Shown: piece after piece, positions 45,332 to 57,731 of the stretch
Position numbering within the stretch: the first letter of the stretch is position 1
How the letters are laid out: every line of letters begins with the position of its first letter
Assembly: GCA_030015575.1 (NCBI GenBank)
Contig: JASDDO010000006.1
Coordinates: forward strand, 317,426,361 to 317,490,360
From: Agapanthus africanus
Taxonomy: Eukaryota; Streptophyta; Magnoliopsida; Asparagales; Amaryllidaceae
Length of the DNA stretch: 64,000 nucleotides
Direction: 5' to 3'
Made by a program: the position numbers and the translations under genes
The notes under the pieces: model-generated
Database searches by the model: none
What the model was told of the DNA's origin: nothing
The model's input: the letters and a program-made list of their open reading frames with translations, nothing else

Positions 45332-46915
45332 TGTTCATATCAGTTTTTTGCATTTTCATACCGTCCAATTTTTATCACATTGCATATCGGTAGGTACTCT
45401 TGAACCGTGTGTGCTAGTAAATTGCAGGATACAGGTTCTCGGCTCTAAACGGTGAAATTCATGGAAAAACACGACAAAAACCCAGGTTCCTGCCAACCAC
45501 AGATAATACACGGATCTCCGCTCTTTATCCGTCTGTTGCCACACACCAGTTTAAGAGACAAAATGGCAAATCAATGTCATTTTCATGCACAAGGCTCAAT
45601 GGCAACACAAGATCCAAGAAATCTATACGGAGCTCGAGAAAATCATTACAAAAGATCCATGTCCAATCACCTTTTGATCCACCAGAATTCTGGAAGAAAT
45701 GTGGAAATATTATCAGAAAAAACATGTACCAGACAAAAGGGGACAGCAGACCAGGGAAGCAAGAGAAACCGGAGGGCCCAACTCCTCTATTAGGCCGCGG
45801 AACCGCGGCCTAAGCATGCTTAGGCCGCGGAACCGCGGCCGTACGGCCTTGTCGGCTGAAGCTACTTCAGTGGTATTTTGGTCTTTCTATGTACATGCAG
45901 AATTTTGCCCTAGATTTCCATTTCCCTGCCTATAAATAACCCAGAACCTTGTGAAGCCAAGGGTGCATAATCTTGTATTTTTCTAGGGTTAGAATACTTG
46001 TTTCTTCTTCCTCTTCTCATCTCTTCTCCATTGAAAAACTTGTAGTGAGCTTTTGTGAGTGAAGAATGATGAATAAAGAAGTTCCTTTTGCTATTATATC
46101 TTGTCTTGTTCTTTATTTAAATTATTATTGCTTGTAATTTTCATTTGTTAACTTAGTTGTTGTTATTTCTTGTTGTTTCTTTCTTTCTCTTTTTCTTTAT
46201 CCTTAAAACAACCATGATGCTTACGCTTGATCCTTGCCAAGGTGAGGTCGCAAATAGCTAGTTGTTATCTTCTAATCTCCTTCTTTCTATCTTCCGTTTT
46301 GTTTTGTTTTCTTTTCATTATGATGTGTGAGTAGTTTCCATACTTGTTAGGGTAGGATAAGGGAAGTTTGAGAGAAGGAAATCTCTCTCACTCTTTCCTT
46401 GCCCAACATCTTAAATCAACTCCCGTTAATTGAACCACAATCCGCTCCCTACGACACCATATCCTACATGATAGCGGGGATTCCGTAGTGAGACCGGTTG
46501 TGGTTGAATTAATCGGAGGTTATGGCTAAGAGCCAAGAACGGACGGACAAGCACCAAAAGGAAGAACTTAAGCGTTGGAAAGCCTAGCTTATACTCGCAA
46601 GTTCCTTCCTAGTCGTGCTAATCCCCGTTGTTGCCGATTACCGTAACACCGATATTAAGAGTGGCAACGAAAGAAGTGAGCGACTCCTAACTCAAACTAA
46701 CCTAATCCTAACCCTAACAAACTCTCTTTACATATCATTTTAACACTTAGATAATCACAAACAAATCTGGACTTTCGGACTTAACTCGTTAAAGCACATA
46801 GAAAAAGATTCCCATCTCCCTGCGGACGACCCGTACTCAACCGGCTAGCTACAAGCGAAACCGTTTTGATTGCGGTAATTAACTAAACTTGAACACGCAG
46901 AATTTCTACCAATCA
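45332..46915 (+). repeat. Athila 5' LTR
   Basis: Begins TGTTCATATCAG and ends CTACCAATCA. A TATAAATAA box is at 45931-45939, with a poly-pyrimidine leader downstream. Two adjacent copies of the palindrome GGCCGCGGAACCGCGGCC lie at about 45793-45841. Confidence 0.95.
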
Positions 46916-48189
46916 AATGGCGCCGTTGCCGGGGAGACGGTAGTTTATTTCTTTGTGTAATTTCGGGTTAACTTGTGAATATAAATATAACCAAAAAAAA
47001 AAAAATATACATTGTAAAAAAAATCATTTTATTATTTTTGATTAGTTTTTGTGCAAGTGCGCAGGATAATACGGAATTCGAGTTCAGTACCAAAGACGTG
47101 GGATATTCGAAATTCAAGTTCAGTGCCAAAGACGTGGGAAGATAGACCCATATTTCGCGGCTACACCGCGACGGATCAAAACGAAGCAAACAGTTTACTG
47201 TAAAAATCTGGAGCAGATACAGTGATCAAATCAAGATTCAGCAAATCCAGACAAGCAGAGGACTCTCAGGCCAGCACACAGAAAAAAATTGGAAGCCCAA
47301 TCTCTCTGTTCAGCCGCGGAACCGCGGCCTAAGCACGTGTTTGGCCGCGGAGCCGCGGCCATTTGGAGCCTTCAGGCTGCCATTTTTTCTGTGAGTCTTT
47401 CTCTTCTTTCCCCCACTCCTCTGGACTCCAATAAACTGTGTTTTCTGCAGCATTCTTTGCGCAAACTCTCTTCCCCCTTCCAATAAACTGTTCTTGTGCA
47501 GGATTCTTTGCGCCGCGCTAAAAATAAAAATTGTTTGCAGTTGATTTATTACCGCTTTGCATTCATTAATACGGACTTAAGGGGCTTGAAACCAATTCAG
47601 ATTGGGTGGGGATTTCATCACCCTTCCCAGGACCCCAAAAATCACAAAAAGCATATGCATTGACCATTATTAATTAAAAAAATACTAGACTCAGCCCTAA
47701 GGACTTCGCGCTCAATAGGACAGAGGACTAATTACAGGCATCGGCCGTTTATCCTATCCTGACTTTGCGGTGTCTAGGCAAGTGTGACGAAGGCAAGTGG
47801 TTATTTAATTAAGGAACTTCGCGAAAGCGTTGGACAACCTCCCACTTACCTGGCACTTATCTGGCCGCAATTGGCGGAGAAGAGGCGGTTTGAGGTCCTG
47901 TTTCTAGTTCTTTGGAACAGTTAGGAGCTGTCTAGCTGACCTAGGTGACCCTAGATCTAGGTGTGATTGTGCATATCTTGTTTATGCTTGCTTAAAGCCG
48001 TAAATCCGTACATATTTCTGTAAAGCTCTTCCTAAAAATAAAAAAAAAAGGGAAAAAATCAAAAACTTTTATAAAAACTTGCCCTTTGTCGCCCAAATCC
48101 ATTTTTCACCTACCACCCATCGCCTTTCTCCATTGACGTTTTCTTACCCTCACCTTCTCCGCTTTGACTATACTAAACTCGTTTAGTGT
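46916..48189 (+). other. Athila leader (PBS to gag)
   Basis: The primer-binding site at 46918-46935 directly follows the LTR. About 1.25 kb without coding capacity follows, typical of Athila. At 47311-47362 it carries two more copies of the GC palindrome found in the LTR (CAGCCGCGGAACCGCGGCC and GGCCGCGGAGCCGCGGCC). Confidence 0.85.
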
Positions 48190-49900
48190 ATGTCCGTTTG
48201 GACTCGGGACACTAGCGCCCTCCTAGTCCGCGTTACGTTAGTCACTACCGACTACGCGATCGACTCAGACGTCGAAACTCCGTCCACTCCTCTTTCACCT
48301 TTACCTTTGCCGGCCAACTCCGACGTTGACCGGAATTCTGTTCATACATCTTCACCTTCACCATCACCAACCTCTTCTTCCGCGATGTCAGGATTTAATC
48401 CGAACATCTCTTTGACTACCCCTGGATTGGCTCCACCTCCTACGGAGACCAATAACCCACCACCACCGCCTGTTGTAGCACCGCAGCGAATCGCGCTCCA
48501 GGATCGTTTCTATCCCACCCGTTCTGCACTTCCCACCTGCTTTTCTCTTCCACCGGCCAATGGGGATAATTTTGAAATTAAGCCCCACTTCATCAACATG
48601 CTTCCACGATTTCATGGGCTTGAATCTGAAGATGCCTATATCTTCATCAATAAATTTCAAAACGTTTGTGCCATGATGAAAACTACCCAACTGTCGGACG
48701 ATGCTATACGTCTACGGGTCATTCCGTTCACTTTATGCGATCTTGCTGAAAAATGGCTGTATAGCACCGCTTCCCACTCAATAACCAGTTGGGACGAGTT
48801 TGTAAAAGCGTTTCTAAAGAAATTTTATCCGAATCATAAAACCACAAGGATCCGCAATGAAATCCACCAATTCTCTCAGCTTCCTTCTGAACCATTCTGG
48901 AAGTGCTTTGACCGGTACAAAGACCTTCTTGTTCAGTGTCCTCACCACGGTATAGAGAAATGGCAACTTTGCCAAACCTTATACGAGGGCCTGAACCCAG
49001 CAACGAAGCAGTTGTTGGAAACCATCTGTCAGGGCCACTTCCTATCAAAATCCGATGAGGAAGCGTGGCAATTCTTTGACGACCTTGCGGAGCAAATGCT
49101 ACAATGGGAGAGCACCAGACCGACTTCTTCTTCTTCTACCTCCACTTCTACCGGTCAGTCTAGGGTAGGAATTCATCAACTTGATGTCCCTATTGCGATA
49201 AAAGCTGAAATGGCTGCAATAACGAGAAAGCTTGAAGCGATAGAGAAAAAATTCTCTTCTCCTGCTCCTACCCCTGTTCTTCCCCTTCATACCATCTGCG
49301 CTTGTTGTTCCGATCCTTCTCACTTGACCGAAGAGTGTCCTTACAATCCACCATCGCAAGGACAGGATCAGGTTAATGCTGCATTCCAGCAAAAACCGAG
49401 GAATGATCCATACTCTTCCACCTACAATCCCGGTTGAAGGAACCACCCCAATTTCGCCTGGAATCAGAATCAGAATCAATTCCAAGGCAACAATTTCCAA
49501 AGGGCCCCTCCGCCGCAACAACAAGCGCAACAACAAACTCAACAGCAGTTTCAGCAACCCTTCCAACCCCAACCTTTCCAAAATCAGACGAACAACTTTG
49601 CACCCAACAATTCTTTTCCACCAAACAACTTTGTTCCGTCGAACAACGATAAGGTTTCCTCGCTCGAACGAAGTCTGGAGGCGTTCGTCAAACAATCGAC
49701 ACAATCCACTGCCAACATCCAGTCTTCCATTCAGTCCTTAGTGCAACACTCTGCCGCACACGGCCAAAGCATCAAAACCATCGAGGCCCAGATTGCACAG
49801 CTGAATGCGGCCTTAAGCGAGCGAGAGAAGGGGAAGCTCCCGTCCCAGCCACTCCTAAATCCCGGTCACCCACATAATGTACATGTTGCTCTTGAATAAC
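48190..49900 (+). CDS. Athila gag (broken)
   Basis: From 48190 a Pro/Ser/Thr-rich N-terminus leads to the gag core: PHFINMLPRFHGLESEDAY, then LRVIPFTLCDLAEKWLY, SWDEFVKAFLKKFYPNHK and CFDRYKDLLVQCPHHGI. It ends with a zinc-knuckle-like CACCSDPSHLTEECPYN, where a regular CCHC is expected. A Gln/Asn-rich segment and a possible coiled coil continue to about 49900. It is the structural particle protein of the element. Confidence 0.85.
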
Positions 49901-49911
49901 AGAATCATAAT

Positions 49912-52900
49912 GTGAGTGCCGTGACCACATTGAGATCGGGAAGGATGCTGCAAAACAACATTGGCACACGGATCAACGATGACACCCCGGCCGCTTCTTC
50001 TTCTTCTTCTTCTTCTTCTTCTCCTGCTTCTTTGTCTTCTGAGCCTATTCTCCGTTCTTCACAAGGCTCTCCTTCCTCTTCTTCTGCTCTGAACGGACCC
50101 ACTTCTCACTCCACGAAAACACCTGTTCTGGGATCCGTTCCTACTCCACAATCTCCTCCACAAGCATTAGACTCAACCAATTTTAAAAACGTCCCATTTC
50201 CAAACCGGTTGAGGTCTAATAAACAAAATCCTCAAATGGAGAAGATTCTGGAGTTATTTAATCAGGTTAACATTAACATTCCTCTTTTAGATGATGTCCA
50301 ACAAGTCCCGTCCTACGCGAAAATCTTAAAGGACTTGTGCACGAAAAAGAGGAAGTCTCAGGTACTAAAGAAAGTTTTCTTGGCTAGTGCTGTGAGTGAT
50401 GCCCTTACCCAATCTTTACCACAAAAACGGAAGGACCCTGGCTGTCCTACGATTTCTATTACCATTGGGGATAAGAACATCAACCGCGCACTATTAGATC
50501 TTGGTGCCAGTGTTAACCTGTTTCCGTACTCAGTATACGAGCAATTAGGCGTAGGAGAGCTGAAACCCACGCACTGCACTCTCCAAATGGCCGACCGATC
50601 GATCACCCATCCTAGGGGTGAGCTAGAGGATGTGTTAATCAAAGTCGGGGACTTCATATTCCCCGTTGACTTCATTGTATTAGACACACAGCCTGTAGCT
50701 AACCCCCGGAATCAAATTCCGGTGATACTCGGTCGCCCATTCCTTGCAACCTCAAATGCTGTGATCAATTGTCGCAATGGTTCGATGAACCTCTCTTTTG
50801 GAAACATGACGATTGAATTCAACATTTTTAGGTTGGGGAATCAGCCCGCCGAACCTAATGCTCATATACTGGACGTCTGCTCGATCCAGGAGATCACCCC
50901 AGAAGAATGTGAATTCGAGGAGTTTCTGTTTGATCACGATAATCTTGACGCCACTAGTGCGTTCCTCCTCGAACTTGCTGCTGTTTCTACGCCCGACAAC
51001 GGCTACGAGTGTTTCACGTTCTCGAACGATCTTAGCCGCTCGCAACCCGAGTTTGAATCTTTCGAATTTTCGGATGAGTTACATGAACCATCCGACTCGG
51101 TCGCTTACACTCGTTTTGAACCCTTGCTGGAATCTTTTGAGTTCGAGACCTCTGCACCAATCTTGCCTTCAATCGTTTCTCCTCCCACGCTCGAACTCAA
51201 GCCTTTGCCGTCTCACCTTAAGTACGCTTACTTAGGTGAGAACGAGACCCTCCCTGTCATCATCTCGGCTTCTCTAGCTCCAGAGCAAGAGAAAGCCCTT
51301 CTCGCGGTCTTGCACAGCAACAGGCAAGCTTTTGGCTGGTCCATGGCGGACATCAAGGGGATTAGTCCCTTGATCGTTGAACATCACATTCATCTGATGG
51401 ATGATGCCAAACCAGCCCGGGATCCACAACGACGTCTCAATCCAGTCATGAAAGAGGCTGTGAAGAAGGAGATCGTAAAATGTCTGGATAGTGGTATCAT
51501 TTACCCTATCTCTGATAGCCAGTGGGTTAGCCCCATTCAGGTTGTCCCCAAGAAATCAGGTATAACGGTCATAACCAACGAGGCGAACGAGTTAATCCCT
51601 ACTCGCACCCAAACTGGGTGGCGAGTATGCATCGATTACCGAAAACTCAACGCCGCAACGCGGAAGGACCACTTTCCGCTACCTTTCATTGACCAAATGC
51701 TTGAACGATTGGCCGGACACGAGTACTACTGCTTTCTTGATGGCTACTCCGGCTATAATCAGATTCCCATCGCCGAAAAAGACCAGAACAAGACCACATT
51801 CACTTGTCCTTTCGGCACGTTTACATATCGTCGCATGCCCTTTGGGTTATGCAATGCGCCCGCTACCTTCCAGCGGTGTATGATGGGAATCTTTTCAGAC
51901 ATGGTGGAAAAATTTCTGGAGATCTTCATGGACGATTTCTCCATCTTCGGCGATTCCTTCAATGAGTGTTTGCTGCATCTTGACGCTGTCCTTACCCGAT
52001 GTAAGGACAAGAATCTCACTTTGAATTGGGAGAAGTGCCACTTCATGGTGCGCGAAGGTATTGTCTTAGGACATATCATCTCGCAAAACGGCATAGAGGT
52101 TGACAAAGTAAAGATTGAGGTCATTTCCAATCTACCTCCTCCCCGATGCGTCAGAGACATCCGAGCCTTCCTTGGCCATGCCGGTTTCTATAGACGGTTC
52201 ATCAAGGACTTTAGCAAGATTGCTAGGCCCTTGACTCTTTTGCTGGCCAAGGACACGCCTTTCGACTTCAACTCGAGCTGTGTGACTGCATTCGAGTCAT
52301 TAAAACGCTCGCTCACTTCTGCTCCCATTCTTTCTTCGCCTGACTGGACGCACCCATTTGAGATTATGTGCGATGCATCCGACTTTGCCATTGGTGCTGT
52401 CCTTGGACAACACATAAACAAGATGCCGCACGTAATCTATTATGCGAGCCGAACCCTGAACGATGCCCAACTCAATTATACAACAACTGAGAAGGAATTC
52501 TTAGCTGTTGTATTTGCCTTAGAGAAGTTCAGGCCCTACCTCATCGGCTCTCCAGTCATTGTCTACACAGACCATTCTGCTCTACGCCATCTTTGCGAAG
52601 AAAGATGCAAAATCTCGGCTAATACGTTGGATCCTCTTGCTTCAAGAGTTTGACCTTGTCATTAAGGACAAACGAGGATGTGAAAACGTAGTTGCCGAAC
52701 ATCTCTCACGACTTCCTTCTTCGCCTTCGCTTCCAATTCCGATCAACGACGTTTTTCCGGATGAACAGCTCTTGACAGTATCCTGTGAACCCTGGTTCGC
52801 AGATATTGTGAACTATTTGGCCACGGGATTACTACCAACTGAATGGTCAACTCAGGACAGACTTCGTTTCTTATCCCAAGTAAAACACTTTTACTGGGAC

Positions 52901-54071
52901 GAACCCTATTTGTTCAAGTACTGTCCCGACCAGATTATTCGTCGGTGTGTCCCTGACGATGAATTCAAGAGTGTGCTGTCATTTTGCCACGATCAAGCAT
53001 GTGGCGGGCATTTTGGCCCCAGAAAGACAGCTGAGAAGATCTTGCAATGTGGTTTCTACCAGCCACAACTCTTCAAAGACGCTCATGACTATTGCAACAC
53101 TTGCTCCCGGTGCCAACACTTGGGCCGGATATCCCGGAGAAACGAGATGCCGCTCCAACCGATCTTGGTTGTGTAGATATTCGATGTTTGGGGGATAGAT
53201 TTCATGGGGCCGTTTCCCAGCTCTTTCGGGAACTTGTACATTCTTCTCGCTGTTGATTACGTCTCTAAATGGGTCGAGGCTGTGCCCAGCCGGACAAGGT
53301 TGTCGTTAGGTTTCTTAAAGAAAACATTTTCTCCCGTTTTGGGCACCCCCGAGCGATCATTAGCGACAATGGAAGTCATTTCTGCAATACGACTTTCGAG
53401 GCCCTGATGCGGAAATATTCCATTAATCATAAGCTCTCTACGCCCTACCACCCCCAAACCTGCGGGCAGGCGAAGTTTCAAATCGGCAAATCAAGCAGGT
53501 ACTGGAGAAGACGGTTTCCAAGAACCGTAAGGATTGGTCGCTGAAACTCACTGATCCCCTCTGGGCATTTCGAACCGCTTATAAGACCGACCTTGGCATG
53601 TCTCCCTATCGGCTTGTGTACGGAAAAGCCTGCCACCTACCTATCGAAATAGAGCATCGCGCATTTTGGGCGATAAAGGAGCTGAATCTGTCTCTCGAGG
53701 ATGCGGGCAGCCATCGGAAGCTGCAGTTGAATGAATTGAGTGAGCTTAGGGATGAGGCTTACGATAACACGGTTGTCGTTAAGAATCGAATGAAGGTGTT
53801 TCATGATAAACACCTTTTGCGCAAAACTTCCGTACCTGGTCAGCAGGTACTGCTTTACGACACCCGACTTCACTTCCATCCAGAAAAGCTCAGATCTCGC
53901 TGGAAAGGGCCGTATTTTGTGCGGAATGTGTATCCGCATGGCGCTGTGGATTTGGAAAATCCAAAGGACGGTTCATTTTTCAAAGTGAATGGACACCGAC
54001 TTAAACCGTACCTTAGCGCCGAACCGACAGAGGAGCTCCTGTTCTTACAGGAGCCGGTTTACCCTGCATAA
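49912..54071 (+). CDS. Athila pol: protease, reverse transcriptase, RNase H, integrase (broken)
   Basis: Domains in order: a Ser/Pro-rich linker; aspartic protease region ([20 protein letters not shown] at about 50490-50550); reverse transcriptase (VCIDYRKLN at about 51630, [11 protein letters not shown] at about 51735, FMDDFSIFG at about 51930); RNase H ([15 protein letters not shown] at about 52368, [10 protein letters not shown] at about 52565); integrase with an HHCC-type zinc region ([11 protein letters not shown]...CNTCSRCQ, about 52985-53115), the core (DFMGPFPSS, about 53200, and ISDNGSHF, about 53360) and the C-terminal [16 protein letters not shown] (about 53905). Frames change in about three or four places, so no complete polyprotein is made. 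Confidence 0.9.
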
Positions 54072-55778
54072 TCTTCCTCTGCCTATCTCCAAACTTCGGT
54101 TATCCAGCCAAGAACAGTGGACACTGTTCCACATAAGTTTGGAGGTATGTATATACCATTTTGTACATTTTTGTGGATATTCTTTTTCTTTTTCTTAAAA
54201 CCAAAGAAAAAAAATAAAAAATAAAAACTAAAATATAAAAACATTTTTGACAGCTAACCGACAATTTTGACCCTTCAAATGATCTCTTCATGCCATGACA
54301 GTGAGGACACTGTCCAGTTTAAGTTTGGGGGTACGCTCGGTACGCGTTTCTTACCTTCGCATCCATATGTATATTTTGCATCTGCATATTAAAATCCATA
54401 AAATCCATAAAAATCAGAAAATTTTCTAAAAACATAAAAACTTTTTTGTCAAGTTAGCTAGTGGGAGGACTCTGATTCAACATTTCGACGGTTTTGTTTG
54501 ATTAAATAAAAATAACTAAATCTTATTTTTAGATTTTGAAAACCTGAAAGATAACTCTCCTTTGAAGTTAACTATAGCTGATATACATCTTTACATCACA
54601 CTACACGTGCCGTGAGTTTTTGGGAATTAGATGACAAGTCTTTTATATCGAAAAACTTTTAAATGGATAATGATTTTCTGAGGATCAAATAGGTTTGTTC
54701 GGAAATAAGTAATATCAAGAATAGTTTATGAAGTGAGTGAATATGAAGGAATGTTATTGATGCCTTAATTGGAACTATGTCTGAAAAATAACCCATCTGG
54801 AACTTGATTGGAATGATTACACACCAAAACCCACTAAACACGTCTTTTATCCAAAAAAAATAATTGAACTGCCGGCTATATCTCCGTTCGTATTAAATCA
54901 TCATGATTTTCACGCCAAACTGTCTTTTGTTTGTGGACCTAGGTAACTTGAGTAATTAAGTCCGCTGGGGTGTTTCTACACCTAATGCCCTAAAGCCAAC
55001 TGGTTTGGGTGCATTGGCCCAAAACTCGCTAAGAAGCCTAGAAAGTCCAGATTAAAACAAAGTCAAGCAAGTGTTCTCTCCGAATTAAAATTCCTAACGG
55101 TTCTTTGTGTGAGAATAATCTTGATAAAAGACAGGCTTTTATAAAAATTTTAGCGGAGATATGAAGGTTTTATTCTATGATAAAGACTATTGCACGTTCA
55201 CAGAGGTGTGTATGAAATGACAACAAGAAAAAGGTGGAGTGAAATATAAGACTAGTTTCCTGTTAAGAAAGATAGAAATTCTAAAGTTGAAACTTTACTG
55301 GAAAACGAAACTTGAAAAATGCTTAAATCTTTATAAAACTTATGTGATCCTTTCAAAATTTTTATCTGGGCTTTATTGTGTGACTTGATGACGTAAATCG
55401 ATCCTTCTGGAAACTTAACGACACTATTTGCACTGCACGTAAAGACATATAAAATCTGTAGTTAAATAAGAAGCGAGGTGTGGAAAATAAATGTTTGATA
55501 GTCTAGACTTGGGATCATAGAATTGTTATTTTCTGAAACAAAACTTTAGGGTTTGAATCTTAGTTATTTTACAAAAACTAGCTTGACCGGATTTTGTGGG
55601 TAGTATCCGCTGAAAAGCCTCAGGAGACAACACTCCTCCTACTAGGGACACTTAGAGGTTTAACGGCTTGTTGCACATGCTCAGTGCAATCGCGTTCCCT
55701 GCGAAAGTGAGGTTAGAAAATTTTTTGTGAATAAATTGGCTTTGCTCGGGACGAGTAAATGATAAGTTTGGGGGTATT
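54072..55778 (+). other. Athila 3' region between integrase and 3' LTR
   Basis: This is 1.7 kb with no coding capacity, where some Athila relatives carry an envelope-like frame. It contains three similar purine motifs: ATAAGTTTGGAGGTAT (about 54132), TTTAAGTTTGGGGGTACG (about 54318) and the true polypurine tract AAGTTTGGGGGTATT (55764-55778). The first two follow related GTGGACACTGTTCC / GAGGACACTGTCC sequences, suggesting a local duplication. Confidence 0.8.
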
Positions 55779-57361
55779 TGTTCATATCAGTTTTTTGCAT
55801 TTTCATACCGCCCAATTTTTATCACATTGCATATCGGTAGGTACTCTTGAGCCGTGTGTGCTAGTAAATTGCAGGATACAGGTTCTCGGCTCTAAACGGT
55901 GAAATTCATGGAAAAACACGACAAAAACCCGGGTTCCTGCCAACCACAGATAATACATGGATCTCCGCTCTTTATCCGTCTGTTGCCACACACCAGTTTA
56001 AGAGACAAAATGGCAAATCAATGTCATTTTCATGCACAAGGCTCAATGGCAACACAAGATCCAAGAAATCTACACAGAGCTCGAGAAAATCATTACAAAG
56101 ATCCATGTCCAATCACCTTTTGATCCACCAGAATTCTGGAAGAAATGTGGAAATATTATCAGAAAAAACATGTACCAGAAAAAAGGGGACAGCAGACCAG
56201 GGAAGCAAGAGAAACCAGAGGGCCCAACTCCTCTATTAGGCCGCGGAACCGTGGCCTAAGCATGCTTAGGCCGCGGAACCGCGGCCGTGCGGCCTTGTCA
56301 GCTGAAGCTACTTCAGTGGTATTTTGGTCTTTCTATATACATGCAGAATTTTGCCCTAGATTTCCATTTCCCTGCCTATAAATAGCCCAGAACCTTGTGA
56401 AGCCAAGAGTGCATAATCTTGTATTTTTCTAGGGTTAGAATACTTGTTTCTTCTTCCTCTTCTCATCTCTTCTCCATTGAAAAACTTGTAGTGAGCTTTT
56501 GTGAGTGAAGAATGATGAATAAAGAAGTTCCTTTTGTTATTATATCTTGTCTTGTTCTTTAGTTAAATTATTATTGCTTGTAATTTTCATTTGTTAACTT
56601 AGTTGTTGTTATTTCTTATTGTTTCTTTCTTTCTCTTTTTCTTTATCCTTAAAACAACCATGATGCTTACGCTTGATCCTTGCCAAGGTGAGGTCGCAAA
56701 TAGCTAGTTGTTATCTTCTAATCTCCTTCTTTCTATCTTCCTCTTTGTTTTGTTTTCTTTTCATTATGATGTGTGAGAAGTTTCCATACTTATTAGGGTA
56801 GGATAAGGGAAGTTCGAGAGAAGAAAATCTCTCTCACTCTTTCCTTGCCCAACATCTTAAATCAACTCCCGTTAATTGAATCACAATCCGCTCCCTACGG
56901 CACCATATCCTACATGATAGCGGGGATTCCGTAGTGAGACCGGTTGTGGTTGAATTAACCGGAGGTTATGCCTAAGAGCCAAGAACGGACGGACAAGCAC
57001 CAAAAGGAAGAACTTAAGCGTTGGAAAGCCTAGCTTATACTCGCAAGTTCCTTCCTAGTCGTGCTAATCCCCGTTGTTGCCGATTACCGTAACACAGATA
57101 TTAAGAGTGGCAACGAAAGAAGTGAGCGACTCCTAACTCAAACTAACCCAATCCTAACCCTAACAAGCTCTCTTTACATATCATTTTAACACTTAGATAA
57201 TCACAAACAAATCTGGACTTTCGGACTTAACTCGTTAAAGCACATAGAAAAAGATTCTCATCTCCTTGCGGACGACCCGTACTCAACCGGCTAGCTACAA
57301 GCAAAACCGTTTTGATTGCGGTAATTAACTAAACTTGAACACGCAGAATTTCTACCAATCA
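55779..57361 (+). repeat. Athila 3' LTR
   Basis: A 1583-bp copy nearly identical to the 5' LTR, with the same palindrome pair at about 56239-56287 (one arm carries a single substitution) and the TATA box at about 56377. It ends at 57361, followed by GGAGG. Confidence 0.95.
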
Positions 57362-57366
57362 GGAGG

Positions 57367-57506
57367 TCGGCCGCTTCATGTTCGGGCTCGACCCGGGCAT
57401 GGGCCCACTGGATCTGGGCTTGGGCCCACTTGGCTTGGGGTTGACTTTGATTTTGACTTGGTCAACCGGGGTGTAAATTTTTACCCCAACAAATTGCCCC
57501 CCATCA
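57367..57506 (-). repeat. Tat-B 3' LTR, outer end, and polypurine tract
   Basis: The first ~125 bp of the Tat-B LTR (on the minus strand, TGTTGGGGTAAAAATTTACACC from 57491) lie right of the Athila. The polypurine tract (TGATGGGGGGCAATT on the minus strand) abuts it at 57492-57506. This identifies the interrupted element as minus-oriented. Confidence 0.75.
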
Positions 57507-57731
57507 ATAAATGCACACCACATATGTGGGTCGTGTGCATGAAATTGATGGATCTTTTTTTACTTGGAGGCGACCTGATTTGGTTCCCGCTTTTTGGGAA
57601 GCTGACACTGCCCTTTTTACGACATGGACGGTCGTTGCTTGACATGTCTCCAAGACGGAATGTCCGTGATAGACGTTTTCCTGGCCCGGAGTGATCTGGT
57701 TCCCTCTTTGTAGGAATCCTGCGCTGTCCTT

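Larger units (their letters stand above)
45332..57361 (+). mobile_element. Athila-type Ty3/gypsy element, 12.03 kb, both LTRs and target duplication present
   Basis: LTRs are at 45332-46915 and 55779-57361 (1584 and 1583 bp). The 5-bp target duplication GGAGG is at 45327-45331 and 57362-57366. The primer-binding site TGGCGCCGTTGCCGGGGA (46918-46935, tRNA-Asp type) is the Athila signature. A long leader follows, then gag (48190-49437 and beyond), pol (49912-54071: protease, reverse transcriptase, RNase H, integrase), a 1.7-kb non-coding 3' region and a polypurine tract (55764-55776). The LTRs differ by about 2% over the first ~330 bp compared by eye, so it is the youngest large insertion here, probably under about one million years at usual plant rates. 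The ends look whole; the coding part is broken in about four places. Confidence 0.95.
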
